The notes under the pieces were generated by a model that was not told the origin of the DNA, searched no databases, and saw only the letters and a program-made list of their open reading frames with translations. Positions 36,850 through 47,450 of a stretch of 64,000 nt of DNA are shown piece after piece. Source of the stretch: Lytechinus variegatus (Eukaryota > Echinodermata > Echinoidea > Temnopleuroida > Toxopneustidae); the NCBI RefSeq assembly GCF_018143015.1, contig NC_054752.1:5195216-5259215 (forward strand), given 5' to 3'. Positions within the stretch are counted from its first letter, which is position 1. Each line of letters begins with the position of its first letter. The position numbers were made by a program, and so were the translations under genes.

Positions 36850-38130
36850 CTTTCACGCACACAACATACACACCCGCATGCGCCACCCACATCCACACAC
36901 CCTCGCACAAACACACGGACTGTGTATTTTTGTCACTCGTCATCTTACTATAATGCAACGATTTATAATGTCAGAAAATAGGTCTGCCATTATATTCATT
37001 AAAGGACAAGTCCACCCCAACAAAAAGTTGATTTGAATAAAAGGAGGAAAATGCAACAAGCATATCACTGAAAATTTCATCGAAATCGGATTCAAACTAA
37101 GAATGTTATAATATTTTGAAGTTTTGCTTAATTTCTCAAAACAGTTATGTGCACATCCTGGACGGTATGCAAATGACGGAACTGATGACATCACTCATTC
37201 ACTATTTCTATTGTTTTTTATTATATTAAATATGACATATTCTCATTTTCTCTTCATTGCCCTGTGAAACAAAGTTTTATTTCTCCCTGAATATTTGGAA
37301 TTACCATTGATTAACATTTTATGGTTCAGTCAAGTTGGTCCGTTTGTCAAATCGGTAAAAATGTAAATAGTGTATAGTTCAAACAATAAAAAAAGAAATA
37401 GAGAGTGAGGGACACTCTATCGATTCTCTACTAGGCATGTTACTAAATTGTGCAAATAACCATTTTTTGAAAAATTAGCAAAAAATTAGAATGTCGTAAC
37501 TTTCTTAATTTACATGTTTTACATCGATTTTGATAAAATTTTCTGCATTATGCTTGTCTGATTTTCTGTATTTATTAAACATTTTCTGAGATGGACTTGA
37601 CCTCTGATTTTTAAAATCTACATACTAATCTCAATCCCGACAGATCCATTTCCTATTTTTCTCTCTCTCTCTTCGTCTCTCTCAGCCTCTCTTTTTTCAA
37701 TCATGTATTATTAGTAGTAAATAGTAATGATAAAAAATACATTTCTCGCTGTTTAGTTCCATTCTCTTTTTTTTATCGTATTCAGTCACCTTGACCTTTC
37801 ACCTCTCTCACCCTTTCTCTCTCTCATCATTCTCTGAAGTCATTCACTTTGTTTTTACTCTTGAAATAACGAGACTGTGCGGCTTCTAATGTATAAAATG
37901 AGAGCTTTTATTGAAACATGAAAATCATTGAAGCATGAACATGATGAATAGAATAAACATCATGGAATGCGTGTTTTGATTTTTCCCTATACAAACATTA
38001 CTCACGTCATTGACGATATTATTTCAGATAATAGGCTTGACTTTGACACGGTACTGCATGTAGAATCATTAGAGAGCTGTCCCAAAATGTTTTTTTGCTT
38101 CCGCTATTGTATACGAAATTCATGAAAGCA
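36850..38130. repeat. Segmental duplication: distal 3' flank of gene C
   Basis: A more diverged version of 4880-5770 and 22050-22640: CA-rich stretch, ATAATGCAACGATTTATAAT, CT-rich tract, CGAGACTGTGCGGCTTCTAA, and ATTACTCACGTCATTGAC. It is interrupted by a MITE at 37003-37610. Confidence 0.7.
37003..37610. mobile_element. MITE of the AGGACAAGTCCACCC family
   Basis: The left end follows TTAA (36999-37002) and reads AAGGACAAGTCCACCCCAAC. The right end, inverted, reads AGAGGTCAAGTCCATCTCAG. It resembles the MITE in the A and B flanks but is a separate insertion. Right boundary approximate. Confidence 0.7.
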
Positions 38131-38307
38131 AGGGGGGGGGGGTTCACACATGGCCCTGGGAAGCGGGGTGCTGGGGGATTTTCACAGAGGGTGCTGCGTG
38201 TATTATTTTCCATAGGCAGCACCCCTGGAATTCTGGTAGGTGTGTAAAATAAAAAAAAAATGTATGTAAAAAGACAAACACTTTGTATTGAACCCCCCCT
38301 TTTTTGT

Positions 38308-39480
38308 TAGTCTCACCTGCATATCATAGTGAGACTATAGGCGCCGCTTTTCCGACGGCGGCGTTAACATCAAATCTTAACCTAAATCTAAGTTTTTGAA
38401 ATGCCAGCATAACTTAGAAAGTATATGAACCTATAGGCGCCGCTTTTCCGACGGCGGCGTCAACATCAAATCTTAACCTAAATCTAAGTTTTTGAAATGC
38501 CAGCATAACTTAAAAAGTATATGAACCTAGTTCATGAAACTTGGCCATAAAATTATTCAAGTAATACTGAACATCCTTCCTAAATTTCATGTCACATGAC
38601 TAAGGTCAAAGGTCATTTATGGTCAATGAACTTAGACCATGTTGGGGGAATCAACATCAAAATCTTAACCTGAGGTTAAGTTTTTGAAATGTCATCATAA
38701 CTTAGAAAATATATAGACCTAGTTCATGAAACTTGGACATAAGGTTAATCAAGTATCACTGAACATCCTGCATGAGTCCACGTCACATGACCAAGGTCAA
38801 AGGTCATTTAGGGTCAATGAACTTTGGCCGAATTTGGGGTATCTGTTGAATGACCATCATATTAAACTTTGAAAGTTTATGGATCTGATTCATGAAACTT
38901 GAACATAATAGTAAGCAAGTTACACTGAACATCCTGTGCAAGTTTCAGGTCATATGATCAAGGTCAAATGTCATATAGGGTCAATAAACTTTGGCCAAAT
39001 TGGGGGTATTTGTTGAATTATCATCATAACTTTAAAAGTATGTTGGTCTAGTTCATAAAACTTGGATATAAGAGTAATCAAGTATCATTGAACACCTGTG
39101 CGCATTTTAGGTCACATGACCAAGGTCAAAGGTCAATAAACTTTGGCCATAATGGGGGTATCTGTTGAATTACCAATATAACTTTGAAAGTTAATGGATC
39201 TGACTCATGAAACTTGGGCATAAGAATTATCTAGTATCAATGAACATCCTGTGCGAGTTTCAGGTCACATGATCAAGGTCAAAGGTCATGTAAGGTCATT
39301 GAACTTTGGCCACGTTGGGGGTATTTGTTGAATTACCATCATATCTCTGTAAGTGTATTGATCTTATTCATAAAACGTGAAAATAAGAGTAACCAAGTAT
39401 CACTGTACATCTTGTGCGAGTTATAGTAGTTTTCAAAGTCAGCACTGATCTATATTGAATCGCGTGATGCAGGTGAGAGC
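38308..39480. mobile_element. Repeat element with about 165-bp tandem units and AGGTCA direct repeats
   Basis: Ends share TCTCACCTGCAT in inverted orientation (about 38310 and 39475). The left part is a 96-bp tandem duplication (38337-38432 and 38433-38528) with the phrase CCGACGGCGGCG. The rest is about five units of roughly 165 bp, each with CATGAAACTTG, ATCAAGTATCA, ACATCCTGTGC and CAAGGTCAAAGGTCA. No coding frame. It inserted into the poly-G region of the gene C flank. I recall similar units being widespread in marine invertebrate genomes but cannot check that here. Confidence 0.7.
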
Positions 39481-39484
39481 GCAG

Positions 39485-39904
39485 AGGCATTCCACTTTTT
39501 TTTTTTTTTTTTGGCTTGTCAATTTTCTTGGGACTGAAACGACCTTTGCCGATTTCGAGAAAAAAAATCAACTTTTTTTACTTGTCAAATTTACTTACTC
39601 AGCACCCCTTCCCATAAAAAACATTCCCAGGGCCCTGGTTTTACACGCTCGCATTTTGCGTCATTTGAATACTTAATTACAATGCCGAATTGTATTTGAC
39701 ACTAGAATCATCTTCCGTTCACATGGCTCAGAAGGATTCGGGAATTCTGCGGCTTCACGATTCGCACCGATAAGAAGAGGTGTGGCTTCTTTTTGGCACT
39801 CCGTCAATCACTCGTGAATCGCTAAAATTTGTCAACAGAGCAGAAAATGGCTGGGTTTTCTGCGGAAGTGGTTGACAGGTCACCCTAAGCTCCGCCCCCA
39901 GAAT
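39485..39904. other. T/G-rich filler, no gene seen
   Basis: Poly-T followed by GGCTTGTCAATTTT-type repeat debris to about 39635, then non-coding sequence with short inverted phrases (CACGCTCGCATTTTGCGTCA). No gene recognised. Confidence 0.5.
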
Positions 39905-42900
39905 TAAGTTTTTGAATCAAAGCATTCACACGGCTGTTTCGCTTAGTCATTCTGGAATGTCGTCGCTGGAAAACACCTCGGTACCATCATGTGATTTGCG
40001 CATTTCAAATTACGCTGTTTTGCATTCACACGCTCAAACTGCGTCATTCGATTAATCATTCGAATGACGCAACACTCGAATATACGTTCGAATGACGCAG
40101 AATGCGAACGTGTGAATCCCCTCCAAGAACCATAAGCAATGGATGACAGTGGCACAGAATCAAGTTGCAAAGCGTTTTAGACTTCAATGTTCTATCACTA
40201 TTCCGTATCCAGGCACGGAAGGGGGGGGGGAGGTGACAGGAATAGGGGAACGACCTAAAGTTTCATTCCTTCAAATAATTATTTCCATGCCTAGGCCTAT
40301 ATGTTTCCTTCTTTAAAAATCACTTCCGAAGCTTGTCAAATAGCAATTCCTCACTGATTTTATTGTTTAAGAACACAACAACAAAGTGCCTCCCGTTCAA
40401 ATTGTTGAAAATTGATATTGTTTAAATATAAATTAGCAATTAAAATAAGTTTTGTTCATTCTTAACGATGGTTAAGTCATCTGTTATGATGAAGATGCAT
40501 TCTGACCAGTGAACTGAGATAAAAATAGGGCAATTCGTAATCTACGCTTCGTATGATATATTTGATAACTTTTCACGTTCTCAATATCTTATTTTTAAAG
40601 GGAGCAACCAATACCAATCCCGAATGAAAGATTGACGTCACTACACTCAAAGACATGCGCAGAGGAATGCTCTACCGGAGGTGAAGGCCGCACGCCACTA
40701 GGTTCCGGTCATGCAGGGGAGTTCCCCTCACCCGCTTCCGTAAAATGACGTCATTCATATAAATAAATTAATGTAAAATCCATGATACACTTCTGAGAAA
40801 TTTTATCACATTAAGATGAATTATGATTATTACTGCTTCAGATAAGTAAGGTAGTATTACTTGATCATTTCAGTATTTAATAGGGACGTTGTTAGTTCCC
40901 CGAACTGAAAAACATACCATCATATTATTAGAAAATGAAGGATATTTTATTATTTCTAAGTAACAAAGGTATGAATCCTGTCCGTATAAACACTTATTTT
41001 TGTGATTTTATCAATTCTCATGTTTAGCACATGAGCCTATGGATAGTTAGTGGTGTGTTGAATGAACTAAAACGCTTTAACTAAGGATGTCTGTTTGGGG
41101 AGATATCATCAACTATCGTCTACGACCACTTGGTCTCATTCATTATTTTATTATTTGATATTTGAAGAGTTTAGTTGCAAAAGGGGTAAGGTTCTCTTTG
41201 GACCATTCCGAGAAAAACATGTTTTTATTCTCACTTATTGCAATATTCTTGTGAGAAAATAAATTGTAATGATGTACTACCCTATCATGTGAACCTAAGA
41301 TTGGGTATAAGAAACAAATCTACCTGTCTTCGATTTTTTTATACATATTTTTTTAAAACAACATTGTGGACCTATAACCCCTTTGGCAAGTAAACTGAAA
41401 TAAATCCAATCTCTTTTGATTAAAGAAGATATTTTTCTTTGCCACTTTCATTTACGTTTTCATTTGAATTTCAAATTTTCTTTGGTATCATCAGAGTGAC
41501 TAAAATGTAGAGGTTTAGAGACAGAAAACCATAAAATTTACAAAAAAAGGACCTAACCCCTTTTCACAAATGAGTTCTTCAGAAGAGTTTGGATGCAAAA
41601 CGGGTTATACATGTAGGTCCACTCCAAGAAAATCATTTTTTCATTCCCCATATTGCAATATTTTTATGCGAAACTGAATTTCCATGATACCCCACCATGA
41701 GAACATAAAATTGGGTATAAAAGAAATGTATCTGTCTTCACGTTTTCTAAGATATTCTTTTCCAAAAAAATATATGTGGACCTAACCCCTTTTGCAAGCT
41801 GAAATGGACCTAACCCCTTATGAAAAAAGGGTGATATTTCTTTGCCATTTTAGTTCAATTTTGAATAGTAATTTCAACATTTAATTAGAACCGTCAGCTT
41901 CCCACCCTCCCTTCGCTATGCTCTCCTTCATTCATCCCTTCCCCTCCTCTGTCTATCCCTTCCTTTAACTCTGTGAAGTTTCTTCTCTGTTTCTGTGTTT
42001 CTCCTAAAGTTCATCTCTCGGCGTCTCTTGCCCTTTCCCTTCCTTTCTGTCTCTTTTACCCCATTTTTGCATCAATTCGTCATATATCTCTCTGCCACCC
42101 CCTTTTCAACTTGCCTTTGTTTCGTTTAGTGTGTCTCTGTTCCCATTTGCCCCCCCCCCCCTCTCTCTCTCTCTGCTTGCCTCTCTTCCTGTCAATTTTT
42201 ATTGGTCACGTGTTTACTCCTGAAAAAACTACTCTATCAGGATTCTATGATGCGTGATGAAATTTTATTCAAACAGAAACCTTTACATGACAATTATAAA
42301 CGCCAAGATGATTTTTTATTATTATAAAAGCAGATAATATGCAATTCATCTCTTAACTCCCGGTTAATAGGTAAATAGAATACATTAAACAGCAAATGAT
42401 GGTCGGATTATGCGTGTGAAAAAAAAACAGATTTTCAAGCTATCGCTAACACGTCAACTATATTTTGAGCATCTTGTTTCCAAACCAAGTTCATTCACGT
42501 TCTCAATAGTAAAATATGTAATCAAATCAGCTTTGAATAAACAAAGCATAAGTGCAAAGGATTTCAGTTGGCATGAACAAAAGAATCAAACATAACCCAT
42601 GATTATAAACAAAGTATTCATGAACCCTTTGTAATAATTAATTCCTGCAACTAAATCATTTTCAATCGTTCATACAATCATAATTGAACATAAATGTTTT
42701 TTTTATTAAAACTAAGCGTGGATGTACTAGCACTTGCTAGTATAGGTCATTGAATTAAGCAAGCATTACAGTTAAACAACTTGAGAGGTATTAAGAAACG
42801 CATTTAGCGCAGTTTCTATCAGCCTTGGAACTGAACACTTTCATGAAAGCAAATGAATTTATATATTTAAAAAAAAACACTAGCAAAAAAAATTAAAATT

Positions 42901-43529
42901 AATCCTAGTGAGATTGATGAGAAATGTATTAGGGGGTACCCGAGAGGCTGGAACATTTGATAAGCAAAAAAAAAAAAAGAAAAATGTCCCCCTGGGATTT
43001 CCGCCCATGTTTAAAGTATTAAAAAATGATTCAGAGTAAACATGGTAAAGGTAACTCTTTTAGAATAGATCCCCTATGTACGCCCGGCATAAGTCTAAAT
43101 GATGAAGAAGAACAAACTAAACATTCATGTAAAGTAACAATAACCGACTCGTAAAATGGTACGGATGATGATGCTATAACCTGGCTGTATTTATACTGTA
43201 ATATTATGCAGGGCTTATACAAGATCTTACATTGAAACAAAAAAGGGTGGAATAGTGTACAAAAACAATGTTCAGTCAAACGACTGAAAGATAGTAGTCT
43301 AGTGTAAAGTATCTTCATACAAACATGTAAAATGTAAGGGGGGGTATGATATGTTTCTAAAGATATGGAGCATCCCCACAACCAACATGACCAAGGAAAT
43401 GGATAAAAATCGTCCGTTTTCCTAATACTTTTTTTCAGATTTTGAAATTGAAAACATGCAATGGTGAAATATAGCAACATTTCTAATATCATTTGTTTGT
43501 TCAGTACGATGATTTATCTCTCATAGATC
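39905..43529. repeat. Segmental duplication: 3' flank of gene C (pairs with 52920-59920)
   Basis: Collinear with the 3' flank of gene D once insertions there are removed. Landmarks are GCTGGAAAACACCTCG, TAGGGACGTTGTTAGTTCCC, the GGACCTAACCCC repeat region, a CT-rich tract and GGGGGTACCCGAGAGGCTGG. About 770 bp present in the D flank (56323-57089) are missing here at about 41882. No gene seen. The open frame at 43031-43492 (minus) is broken in the other copy, so it is not conserved. Confidence 0.88.
41160..41840. repeat. Region with repeated GGACCTAACCCCTTTT motif
   Basis: An imperfect tandem duplication of roughly 420 bp in which the motif GGACCTAACCCCTTTTGCAA and its complement recur. Matched by 55610-56420 in the gene D flank, where more motif copies are intact. 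Confidence 0.7.
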
Positions 43530-45256
43530 CAGCGTTCTCGCCAGAAAAAAAATCACGCATGTCGGGGACTTGTGCTGCCACTCCTGGGGGGTGGGTACGG
43601 GAGCGGAGCGGAGCGCGGAAGCGACGGCCTTTTCATCAAATAGAGACGCTGAGGAAGCCCCATTATGGCGTATTTTTAAGCCCACACAAATGCACATAAA
43701 TGCACAGATACTTGCCGTTCAGTAGACTTGGGAGCCAGCGCCGAATCCAAGCACTGAGATAGAAAAAACATGGAATTTGGAGCTGACAGAATGATTTACT
43801 TCGAGCAGAGGACAAACTCTCTGCTTGGAGCCTGCAGTGTGTGCCGTGATGCATCGTGTGTGTTGTGTGTATTTCTGTGACTGTGCAAAGCCAGTACAGA
43901 GCACGTGCGTTGCGTTAAGCAACACTTGTGATTGTATCATCAAAGTACATAGGGATTTGTGTGTGACTTGTGTGAGGTTTTTTTGGGGGGGTTTTCATTC
44001 CAGAACCCCCCCCCCACCATCATTTGCTCGCTAGTCTTAAATGGGAGTCTTGTCATATTGGAATATTGACCAGAAGTTAATAAAACACATATTATTGTTC
44101 TGTCAGTAATGAAATTAGCGATTGAACTATGGATATTTTTCAGTCATATTTCCTTTAATCTTAGTCTTTTCATTCCAAACAATCAGTTTTTAATGATGTA
44201 TTTCACCTTTATCCAGTTTGCCATTTTCTTAAGTGACTGAAAACAAAGACTAGTCCCAACCCTCCGCGAGTTGTTTACATAACTTTCTTTGTCTCCGTTA
44301 GTATTGCACAATCTTGAGAAGCACATGTTTGGAAATCTGATATTCTTGCGGTGGGGGAGTTACAAGATTGCCGCCCTTTTCATTCTGTGTTAGGTTTGGC
44401 TGCTACATGGCCTGTAGTGAGAAATTAGGTCAGGGTAAATTTAATTGCAAAGAGAGGCTTTGGACGGCATTCATGATGGATAGTCTTTTTTTTAAATGCA
44501 TCATTTAAATAATTTCAACTTCACATTTGCAGGCTTGCAGGTATATTTTATGATAAAATTACTTTTCTCAGAATTGTACGAAAGTTCTACAAAAACTTTA
44601 TCTTTTTACATTGTATTTGGACACGAATGCAGATCTTTCTTGACAAATAATGGGCTAAAAATACTAAACAGTAAACATACAGACCTCAAGTAAACCAAGT
44701 ACCACACATTCAAACTTGGATTAAATCAAATCAGATATCAGTCAAGCACGGAAATCACTCTCTCATCACAGCACTAAAAATTATAAACAATCACTTCGAA
44801 GAAACAATTGCCAGGGTCAAACCACGGTCAAACATGTGCTTGCGTTGTGTCCTGTGTGTGTATAATGTTTGCAGTGAGTTGATCTTGTGATGATGGGGAG
44901 AGAATTTGTGTGTGTGGTTTTTATGTCTGCAGTGAGTTGGGTCATGGATGAAAGGACCAGGGAGTCGGGAGGAGAACCGTAGCGAGCAGCCGCGAGCTAG
45001 CTGGGCGCCTTGCCACTTTCCTAGCCGTGGCGTAGGAGGCCTGTAAGTGGTCTTAAGTTGGTGGGACTTCGGCGCAACCCGATAAATTACGTTGATATCA
45101 CTAAGATGAGTTCAGGGAGTGTATTTTTTTCTAATGAATATTTCCATTTAATTTTTCCACGCATGTCGCTGAAATTTTACGCATGGTTCCACTTGGTCTC
45201 CATTTCCGCACGCATGGTGTTTGCACCATGCGTATTATACACTGGCGAGAACGCTG
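43530..45256. mobile_element. 1.7-kb hAT-type non-autonomous element at the stop codon of gene C
   Basis: Perfect 15-bp terminal inverted repeats, CAGCGTTCTCGCCAG and CTGGCGAGAACGCTG, flanked by an 8-bp target duplication CATAGATC (43522-43529 and 45257-45264). The gene D flank gives the empty site. No transposase frame is evident. The ends carry GC-rich GGAGCGGAGCGG-type and GCCGCGAGCTAGCTGG-type sequence unlike the AT-rich neighbours. Confidence 0.92.
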
Positions 45257-45263
45257 CATAGAT

Positions 45264-47072
45264 CTAGAGGATGAATCGCTTTTTGAATATGAGAATATTA
45301 TCTCCATCACATGCAATCATATTCCCTGATGACGTCATCGTCACTCGAGATTCGGCAAGGTGATAGAATCTATTCCCCAGTCTAGTTGATAAAGGGAATG
45401 ATGCTACTCTTCTCTTCTTCATATCACCCTCACTCATCACCTGATCAATCACACACGTCTTGTACTCATCATCTGATGTCACGACGTAGAGGTTGTCTGT
45501 CATACGATCAACACACACATTCAAGATGACATCACTGTGGGGGATTTCCCTATGATCACCCTCTCTGTCAATGATGAGCGCTCTGCGATCTATTATCCAG
45601 GGTCGAGCGATGATGTGACCTGATGACAGCACATCGCGCATTACTATCTCCTCTTTACACGTGATGGTATTGATAATCTCATCATTAGCTGGGTTGATGA
45701 CGTATATCGTAGACTGACCCGTTTCAGCAGCGATGATCATCCCATCCTGATCGATTGCAACGCGCACCCATGCATAAGTACGCGTCGTGTTTCTTGGTAT
45801 TGTGACGTCATTGATGTGATTCCACTGTCTGTCGTATACACTGATGCACCCAGGTAGACTGTCTCCTGTACAACCTGTGATGCATCTACCACATACTACC
45901 TTGTCATCATTCAGTGCTGCACATGAGATTATAAATGATGTATCACTACCGTTGATCACTCTCTGTGTGGTTCTACTATTCAAATCTAACATGTAGGTAT
46001 GTGTTCCACCAGTATTTGAATCTGTGATCATCACCTTATCTTCATCCATACATCCAGCAATATGCGGGTATTTGATTTTATCTCTGATTGTATCAATGAG
46101 CTTCCACTCTCCATCATACCCATCAATTCTTCCATCATACTTCTCTCTCCCAACACCCTTCACAAACCTCACACCTGATACAACACGATTTATTTCTTTC
46201 ACCTCACCCTCATTCAGTTGCTTCTTTAGTTCCTCACTCACTGATGCATGCACACGATGTCCATCTATGACAATATTTTTATCGTCTTCAAGAATTCTGT
46301 CCAGTGTCTCTTTTGCTTTCTCTGCTGATTTGGTGTCGTCTTGCCATGATTTCTCAAGCTCTTCAATCTTTCTCTCGATCTCTTGAGCGATGTTCTGAAT
46401 GTCATTCTGAAGAATGCGCTGTTTATCAATTATCGGTTTTCGTCTCTTCTCTGCGTTTAAACGATTTTCATTATGTCGCTCCTCTCTCTTCGCGTTGTTC
46501 TGGTCAATTTTATCCTGGAGCTTTCGAATCTCCTCTTGATGTTGTTCATTTTCCCCATCAACCTCCTTGTCGATTAAATCAGCATCTTCTTTTTCCTTGG
46601 CTCTGTCTCTTTCGATCTCCTCTTCGATTTCGGAATCAACGTCATTCTGAATAGTTTTCAAATGTTCGTCCGGGACTTGTTTACCCTGATGAATCTCAAT
46701 TCCATAAACTCGTAATAGCTCCAATTTGTCCATCACTGCTTTATGAAGGTTGCTGAGCTTTGCTTTGTTTTCCCGTAGTGCGTCCTCTATGTCCTGCCGT
46801 ACACAAGGTTTTTCATGATGATCTATCATAGCGCAAGAAAGACATAAAACTTCGCCATGCGTCTTACAGTACATATCCATGATTTTCTCGTGTTTCTCAC
46901 AGAAGAGATTAGGTACACCTCTTCGTGCTATTCCGATGCAATCCTTTTTCAAGGCGCAGTCATGACAGAGCTTCTTCTTCTCCTTCACATAGAACGTGAC
47001 GTCAGTAATCGATTCGCAGTCGGCTTCTTCACAAACAGCGCTTTCTTCATCTGAGCTGAGTTTAGACGCCAT
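45264..47072 (-). CDS. TRIM-like gene C: B-box / coiled-coil / NHL-like propeller protein, 602 aa
   Basis: Intact single-exon frame. B-box-1-like Cys cluster at C14, C19, C36, C39, C45. B-box 2 ligands C58, H61, C69, H72, C77, C80, H85; the usual last His of the HxxH pair is Lys88, with H86 or C90 as possible substitutes. Charged coiled coil about 100-265, NHL-like propeller about 310-602. No RING, signal peptide or membrane segment, so probably cytosolic. Compared with gene D, two residues are missing near 329 and the propeller is highly divergent, while residues 173-328 are nearly identical. The TAG stop (45264-45266) touches the target duplication of a hAT-type element, so the 3' UTR is transposon sequence. 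Start is Met-Ala-Ser-Lys as in the paralogues. Confidence 0.94.
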   Translation of the reverse strand: MASKLSSDEESAVCEEADCESITDVTFYVKEKKKLCHDCALKKDCIGIARRGVPNLFCEKHEKIMDMYCKTHGEVLCLSCAMIDHHEKPCVRQDIEDALRENKAKLSNLHKAVMDKLELLRVYGIEIHQGKQVPDEHLKTIQNDVDSEIEEEIERDRAKEKEDADLIDKEVDGENEQHQEEIRKLQDKIDQNNAKREERHNENRLNAEKRRKPIIDKQRILQNDIQNIAQEIERKIEELEKSWQDDTKSAEKAKETLDRILEDDKNIVIDGHRVHASVSEELKKQLNEGEVKEINRVVSGVRFVKGVGREKYDGRIDGYDGEWKLIDTIRDKIKYPHIAGCMDEDKVMITDSNTGGTHTYMLDLNSRTTQRVINGSDTSFIISCAALNDDKVVCGRCITGCTGDSLPGCISVYDRQWNHINDVTIPRNTTRTYAWVRVAIDQDGMIIAAETGQSTIYVINPANDEIINTITCKEEIVMRDVLSSGHIIARPWIIDRRALIIDREGDHREIPHSDVILNVCVDRMTDNLYVVTSDDEYKTCVIDQVMSEGDMKKRRVASFPLSTRLGNRFYHLAESRVTMTSSGNMIACDGDNILIFKKRFIL

Positions 47073-47107
47073 CGTGAAAAGAATTTAAAGGGATTCAAGG
47101 TTGGGGG

Positions 47108-47130
47108 CTGTAAAGAAAGGGCATAAAAAG
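47108..47130 (-). promoter_or_regulatory. Predicted 3' splice site before gene C
   Basis: The minus strand reads ATGCCCTTTCTTTACAG, then 35 nt, then the ATG. The exon start CCCCCAACCTT and the phrase CCCTTTAAATTCTTTTCAC before the ATG are conserved in B and D. Confidence 0.7.
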
Positions 47131-47249
47131 TAGGATTGAGGGCAAGACGCATTTGGAAAAATATCATATAAGTTAAACAAGAGAGAGAGAGAGAGAGCTA
47201 CCGAGAGAATGTGTGGAGTCACTGTACACCCAAAACTATATCGATATAC

Positions 47250-47450
47250 TTGAAAACACATATTGAAAAAGGAATGCCATGAACAAAGAAATAAACGAAA
47301 GACACTGCTGCACTTCATGAATATAATAATAATGAAATGAAACTAGTTTACAACATGCATGGTACTTGTTTATCAGTAAAGAAATGTATGAAATATTTGT
47401 GACGATTTTCTTTAGCAGAAGCCTCACCACCATGCCCGCCATGCATGCAG
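47250..47450. repeat. Duplicated 5' flank segment shared with 33180-33430
   Basis: Near-identical to the gene B upstream segment (GAACAAAGAAATAAACGAAA and following). It lies only about 180 bp beyond the gene C acceptor against about 600 bp in gene B, so the intervening sequence was deleted in C or gained in B. Confidence 0.8.

Noticed and set aside
43031..43492. 153-codon minus-strand frame downstream of gene C
   Set aside because: In the paralogous flank of gene D (59609-59884) the frame is broken and only the first part remains; no domain.
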